Shown piece after piece: positions 58,930-64,000 of a DNA stretch of 64,000 nt (position 1 is the first letter of the stretch; every line of letters starts with the position of its first letter). This DNA comes from Golubevia sp. BC0850 (taxonomy: Eukaryota; Basidiomycota; Exobasidiomycetes; Golubeviales; Golubeviaceae). The stretch lies in NCBI GenBank assembly GCA_012976225.1, contig JAAVVG010000007.1, positions 806,001 through 870,000 on the forward strand. The letters run 5' to 3'. A program made the translations under genes and the position numbers. Under the pieces are notes generated by a model. The model was not told the DNA's origin. It ran no database searches and was given only the letters and a program-made list of their open reading frames with translations.

Positions 58930-58960
58930 TCTCTCTCTCTCTCACACATACACACACACC
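58930..58960 (+). repeat. CT/CA dinucleotide microsatellite
   Basis: A (CT)n run passes directly into a (CA)n run with one T interruption, about 30 bases in all. Confidence 0.85.
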
Positions 58961-59272
58961 TGTCTTGACTCTATCATCTGTAACATGTACATGTTGAATT
59001 GAGTGAGTATAGATGAAGTTTCGTTATCAGCAAACGATGAGGAGTACGGAAAAAAAGGACCGTCCGCGTGGTGAGTTTAGATGTAGATTTTTTTTAGAAC
59101 GCTCTAAAACGGCGGCGAATCTGCTCCGTTCCTCCAGGAATCTCCCTCTGGCTTCCCTTTCTTCTCTCTTGTTGAGTGTCTCGTAAAAAGTGCCTAACCA
59201 AACAAATCCGCATGGTTTCATTTGACCTTATTATCGTACCTCTCGCACACGACCTATCTCCTGACCTGAAGA

Positions 59273-59278
59273 TATAAA
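59273..59278 (+). promoter_or_regulatory. TATA box of the OPT transporter gene
   Basis: TATAAA within GATATAAAAGC lies 132 bases before the start codon. It is followed by pyrimidine-rich sequence suitable for transcription starts. It is the clearest TATA element in the window. Confidence 0.6.
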
Positions 59279-59409
59279 AGCAGCTTCTTCTTGCTTCTGC
59301 GACCGCCCGCCCTCTTTTCTCTTCCCTCACCAACTCCTCTCACTTTTTTCTTCCCCTTCAAGGACACGACGCTGCTTCTACCAGCGAACAGCAAGTAAAC
59401 GACATCAAT

Positions 59410-62400
59410 ATGGCGAGTGATTCTGTCGAGTCTATCAATAATGATCTATCTTCGAACGAAGACCTCCCAAAGGTCTCGGACAAAGATGGCATGGAGGCTA
59501 ACATCAAGCTGAATTTGGCTACTCATGCTCTAGATCCAAACATGGACGCCAGAGTGGTTGAGACTGGTGTGTATTCGCCTGGGGTAGAGACTGTGGAATG
59601 AAAAAAAAAAACAGATGTTCGAGCTGAAGCTGGGTAAGGCTTTCACTTTTCCTTTTCTCTAATTGACTCGAATGAACCATTTCAGCTGAGGCTGCTCTTG
59701 AAAAAGGAGATCTCAAAGCAGGTAAGTGTAGGTGGCGTTCCGACCTCCTCTGCCTACAAACGCTGACGCGCCTCAATTCTCTCTTCGTCGTTCCGTCTGT
59801 TCTTGCTGTAGAAGCAGCCTTGGAGAACTTTTTGGAAGAGGACTCTCCTTACGAAGAAGTAAGAGCCGCCTGGTAAGTGTCCCCTTTTGTTTGATTCGAT
59901 CAAGGCCCCTTAAATCTGGAACTGATCTGATCCCCCTTTTCAACTGCAAGCTCCAATGTCGACGACCCAACCATGCCCACCAACACCTTCCGAATGTGGT
60001 TCCTAGGAATCTTCTTTACTGTCATTCTCAACTTTGTCGATCAATTCATTTACTACAGGTGAGTTGTCGAAGAAAGGTTTTCACCTTTCCGGCTGGCTCT
60101 CATCCCTGATTCGTTTGTCTATTTCCTTTCAAACCTGCAGATATCCATCTGTTCGTATCAATTCCCTGGTAGTTCAACTGATCTCCCTTCCAATCGGAAG
60201 ACTCTGTGCTAGAGTCCTTCCAACCAGAATCTGGAAGACTCCTTTCGGATCTTTTACTTTGAATCCTGGACCTTTCAATGTGAAAGAACACACTCTAGTC
60301 ACTATCATGTCTAATGTGACCTATCAAGGGGCATACGCTACTGACATCCTAGCAGCCCAAAAGGTTAGTCAGTTCCAAAGTTGTTGTGGGTCGATCCTGC
60401 CTCAGGCTGATCACTCCTTTTCCTCTTCTTTACGTTCTCTTCTCCTCCCCTTCGAATGAACAGTTCTACTACGGTAAGTTCTTTCTCTGAATTGTTTCTT
60501 CCTCTTTCCACCGCTTTCTGCGTCATCGAAGTTCATCTCTTCTCCCCCACCCTTTTTTCTCTCTTCTAGGACAAGAAACTGGATGGAACTACAGCATCTT
60601 AACAGTGATGGCTTCGCAATGTATCGGTTTCTCATACGCTGGATTCACGAGACGTTGGCTCGTATGGCCAGCAGCTGCTCTCTGGCCATCAGCATTGGTC
60701 CAGTGCGCTTTGATGACAGCCTTACACAAGCTCAAGGATGGAAAAGAAGGAGGCTGGTCTCGTTTCAAGATGTTTATTGTCGTCTTTTGTGGAGCCTTCT
60801 GCTATTACTTCTTCCCCGGCTGGATCTTCCCTGCTCTCACCTATTTCAGCTGGGCTACTTGGATTGCTCCGGATAACATCAAACTCAATCAGCTTATGGG
60901 AGGAACGGACCAAGGTCTGGCGATGGGCTCTCTAACATTCGACTGGCTGGAGGTCACCTATCTTACTTCACCTCTAGTGACTCCTTACTGGGCTCAGGTA
61001 AACATCATGTCTGGATTCATTGGGTTCGTTTGGTTGATCGCACCTGTGCTCTACTACAACAACGTCTTCCACGCTGCGTACATGCCACTCATTTCGAACA
61101 CATCCTTTGACCGCTTTGGCAAAAAGTACAACGTTTCTGCTATCTTAACACCCGGTTAGTTTCCCAGGAGCTGAGTCTTTTCGAGTCAACCCCAGCTCAC
61201 AGACTTAGAGAGGGCAAGTGGAAGCTGGCAATCTCTCTCGAGCGGAAGCTTCTTTGTTCAACATGCCGATGCCTCTATCAATTCTTCCTCCAAAACCCTC
61301 CAAAATCCCAAACAGAAAAAACTTTCGATGCAGACCTATACAACGCATATTCAGCTCAGTATCTGCCGGTTACACTCGTTGTCTCGTACGGCCTATCATT
61401 TGCTTCTTTGACAGCCTTGATTTCTCACATCTGGCTGTACTCAAGAAAGGATCTCGTTCAGCAATTCAAAGCTGCCAAAGGAAATAAAGGAGATGTTCAT
61501 GCAAGGCTGATGAGTCACTACGACGAGGTGAGTTGATCTCCAACTCTTTGGTTCGATTGAAAAGAGCGGAGCCTCTGATTTTGACTCTCGACTGTCACTA
61601 CCTGCAGGTTCCACTTTGGTGGTACTTAGCTGTCTTCCTCGTTTCATTCACGTTTGCTATTATTGCAATCGAAATCTATGATACTCAAATGCCGGTTTGG
61701 GCTTTCCTCATCAGTTTAGTCATCGGCGCTGGCTTCACGCTGCCGATTGGAATCATCTAGTGAGTTGAGAAGGAAATCATGGTCCAGAAGGGCATCTCGA
61801 ACCAAAAGAACCTCACTGACCAACTAAATCATGTCCCAATCAGCTCCATTACTAACAACGAATTAGGACTGAACGTTATCACGGAATTCATCATCGGTTA
61901 GTGAGACTGGCGCGCGAGTGCTGGAAGGTCTAAATCTCATCTCCTCTCGTTTCTACTAACGCACAGGTTACATGGTTCCTGGCAAACCCGTTTCAATGAT
62001 GCTTTTCAAAGTACGTTAAAAGCCGACAAAGGAGAGGCCTTCAGTCGGTCCCAATCTTTATGACAAACCTTTTTTTTCTTCCCCTCTTGTCGATTTCGTT
62101 TGTACTTTCTCTGACTCATTCTAGACTTACGGATATATCTCCATGTATCAGGCGGTGAGTTGTCTTTGTCTCGTTCATCTTTATCTCGGAGAAGTTTGAG
62201 CGGGAGCGCTCTCAGCTCGGCAGAGCTAGAACGTCTTCTCCTCCACCGCCTTCTCCTTCCTCTGGCTGTATACAAGGACGAGAAAAGGAGAATTCCGAGA
62301 AGCAATTCTGAAACTCATTTCCATTTGTCTCCCATCCGTCCACGTTCTTATGTCTCTGACCTTTCTTAACGCCCCAGCTTAACTTTATTTCGGATCAGAA

Positions 62401-64000
62401 GTTCTGTGAGCATACTCTCAACATCTATTTTCAGAAGCCACAAAACACTTCTAAAGACATCTCAACCCTTGGAAGGGCCCACGTCATCTCAGACCCTGAC
62501 CTTCTGCCAATCTCTCTCTTTCTCTCTCCAAAGGTCACTACATGAAGGTGCCTCCTAAGATGACCTTCATGGCCCAGATCATTGCGGTGATCATCGCCAA
62601 TCTAATCGTCACAGGTAAATTGTCGCGCTTCCAATTCAACGTGGGAGGGAAGAACGAAAAAGAGGAAAGGGGGGAAATAGGATCCTGGAAACCTTTCTGA
62701 CAATTTCCCTTCGGTTGCATTTTCTACGTTTGGACCATCAGGAGTTCAAATGCTAGCGTTCGGGATCATTGGTAAGTAAGAGGAGAGAACATCAGGTCAG
62801 AGCTCGTCCTTTCATTTCTCTTACGGATGGCGCGCCCTCTTTTCCCTCTTTCTCATCACGTTAGACGGTATCTGTACTCCAGATGCCATTGATAGCTTTA
62901 TTTGCCCCAACACGAATGTATTCGCAACAGGTAAGTTCTTAAAATGGACTCAGAATCTCTTCCTAGCCGCGCTGCCCCCTTGTTGACGCCCCCCCTTGTC
63001 TTTTCTTCGCCATATTCTACCCACAGCCTCCGTTGTCTGGGGGTGAGTACAAATCCGGAGCTTCAGGTGCTCTAGAGCTCGCTGCTGACGTTTAGCTCTT
63101 TGACTTTCTTCCCTTCGACCTCTTCGCCTCTCTCCTACCCGCCTCTCCTCACCTCTCCCCTACCCACCTCACCTCTACCCTCCTCTCCCCCAGTCTTATT
63201 GGGCCATCAAAGAATTTCAGTGTCGGAGCGAAATACGTCCACATTCTTTGGTTCTTCCTCGTCGGGGCTGTAATGCCAATCCCTACTTACTTCCTAACCA
63301 AAAGATTCCCCAGATCTTTCTTGCGTTATGTCAATTGGCCCACTATCTTCGGTGCTCTTGGATTACTGTGAGTTGGAACTCCCTTTTGAAAGAAGAGAAC
63401 TTACCCTCATCAGACTACTGATTCATTCTCTCTTCTTTCTATCTATCCGAACAGTCCACCTGCTCGTGCCATGAACTACACAAGCTACCTGTGAGTTCTC
63501 TCTGCTCGTCTCTCTCCTTTGCCACCCTCCTGCCCCAAGCCCAACCTCCTTCTTTTCTTTCTGCATTCTTCAGAGCTGTTGGATTTGTCTTCAACTACAT
63601 CATCAAGCGCCATAGAAACGCTTGGTGGACTAACTACAACTATGTTACCAGTGCGGGTAAGTGGCGGTTGCTCCGACGAACGCAGAAAGCTGTTGCTGAT
63701 CCCATGCCAACTGCTTCTCCCACGTTCTCGAACTCGTTTCACACCAAAACAGGTCTCGACTCAGGTAAATAGGTCGGAGCTTTAGGTGGATCTCTTCTGT
63801 GCTCTAGCTTAAACCTTCCACTTTCTCTCGTTCGCAGGTACTGGAATCTGCACTCTCGTCATCTTCTTCTGCCTTGCTCTCCCTGGGGCTGAGGTGAGTC
63901 TCAATGTTGATTCTCGGAATAGCCAGCTTAATTCTCACTGATCTCTTCTTGTCTCTTCTTCTCCCCCAGATGACTTCTTGGTGGGGTACGACGGGTTAGT
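59410..64000 (+). CDS. Oligopeptide transporter, OPT family (3' end beyond window)
   Basis: Proton-coupled plasma-membrane importer of small peptides or metal/peptide conjugates. From MASDSVESINNDLSSNEDLP an acidic cytosolic head (exons 59410-59566, 59686-59720, 59812-59872) leads to the membrane domain: PTNTFRMWFLGIFFTVILNF, then the family signature NPGPFNVKEHTLVTIMSNV. Later blocks are YYGQETGWNYSILTVMASQC IGFSYAGF, the second signature-type segment KVPPKMTFMAQIIAVIIANL, GICTPDAIDSFICPNT and NFSVGAKYVHILWFFLVGA. At least a dozen introns are present. One exon is only 10 bases (60464-60473, FYYG). The gene leaves the window after MTSWWGT, with the last membrane spans missing. Fungal OPTs are typically 750-900 residues. 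Confidence 0.94.

Larger units (their letters stand above)
57983..59409. other. Long divergent intergenic region (SDHB / OPT transporter)
   Basis: 1.4 kb. It contains a CT/CA microsatellite, a TATA box and a CT-rich leader before the transporter's ATG. A 187-codon minus-strand open stretch (58744..58181) has no recognised motif and mixed composition; I treat it as chance. Such length fits complex regulation of a nutrient-responsive transporter (inference). Confidence 0.45.

Overview
The window is nuclear DNA of a fungus. Genes are intron-rich, with many introns of about 50-110 bases, GTGAGT-type donors, CAG acceptors and pyrimidine-rich 3' ends. The gene set (KRE6/SKN1 glucan synthesis protein, OPT transporter, caleosin, mitochondrial RNA polymerase, EMC1, a bZIP factor with the basic region NKISARNFR) points to a basidiomycete. 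I cannot place it to subphylum from sequence alone. There are no prokaryotic features, no CRISPR array, and I recognised no tRNA or rRNA gene.

Layout. 0-11.4 kb: 5' part of a TRAPPC2L gene (minus) sharing a 119-base promoter with a Gln-rich/RGG low-complexity protein, then a large unknown protein and a DUF2461 protein. 11.5-22 kb: an F-box protein, a transaldolase-like protein with a probable active-site change, mitochondrial RNA polymerase, and a disordered stretch holding an F-box gene fragment and two weak coding signals. 23-30 kb: a small hydrophilic protein, SND1/Tudor-SN, and next to the SND1 promoter a 1.5 kb inverted-repeat element that looks like a non-autonomous DNA transposon. 30-43.9 kb: KRE6/SKN1 (19 exons, two of only 6 bases), an F-box gene, nuclear poly(A)-binding protein 2, and EMC1. 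44-50.6 kb: a worn region with F-box/LRR fragments, a relic of an MCD4/PIG-N GPI ethanolamine-phosphate transferase, a GFA/CENP-V-like protein, a small membrane protein and a KPWE-motif (Pex39-like) gene with an in-frame stop. 50.8-64 kb: caleosin, a bZIP factor, SDHB, and the 5' part of an OPT oligopeptide transporter that runs off the right edge.

The genes do not form a pathway cluster. They are mostly housekeeping: secretory pathway and ER (TRAPPC2L, EMC1, KRE6), mitochondria (RPO41, SDHB), RNA handling (PAB2, SND1). Between them lies a dispersed, partly decayed F-box/LRR family. I found no convincing new multi-gene system. The best leads are the paired 6-base microexons in KRE6, the inverted-repeat element, the near-identical 70-base patch shared by two inverted F-box paralogues, the charged insertions in the mitochondrial polymerase, and the pseudogene-rich 44-50 kb stretch.

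Exon borders were placed by eye from GT-AG signals, frame continuity and remembered family motifs. No alignment or search was run.
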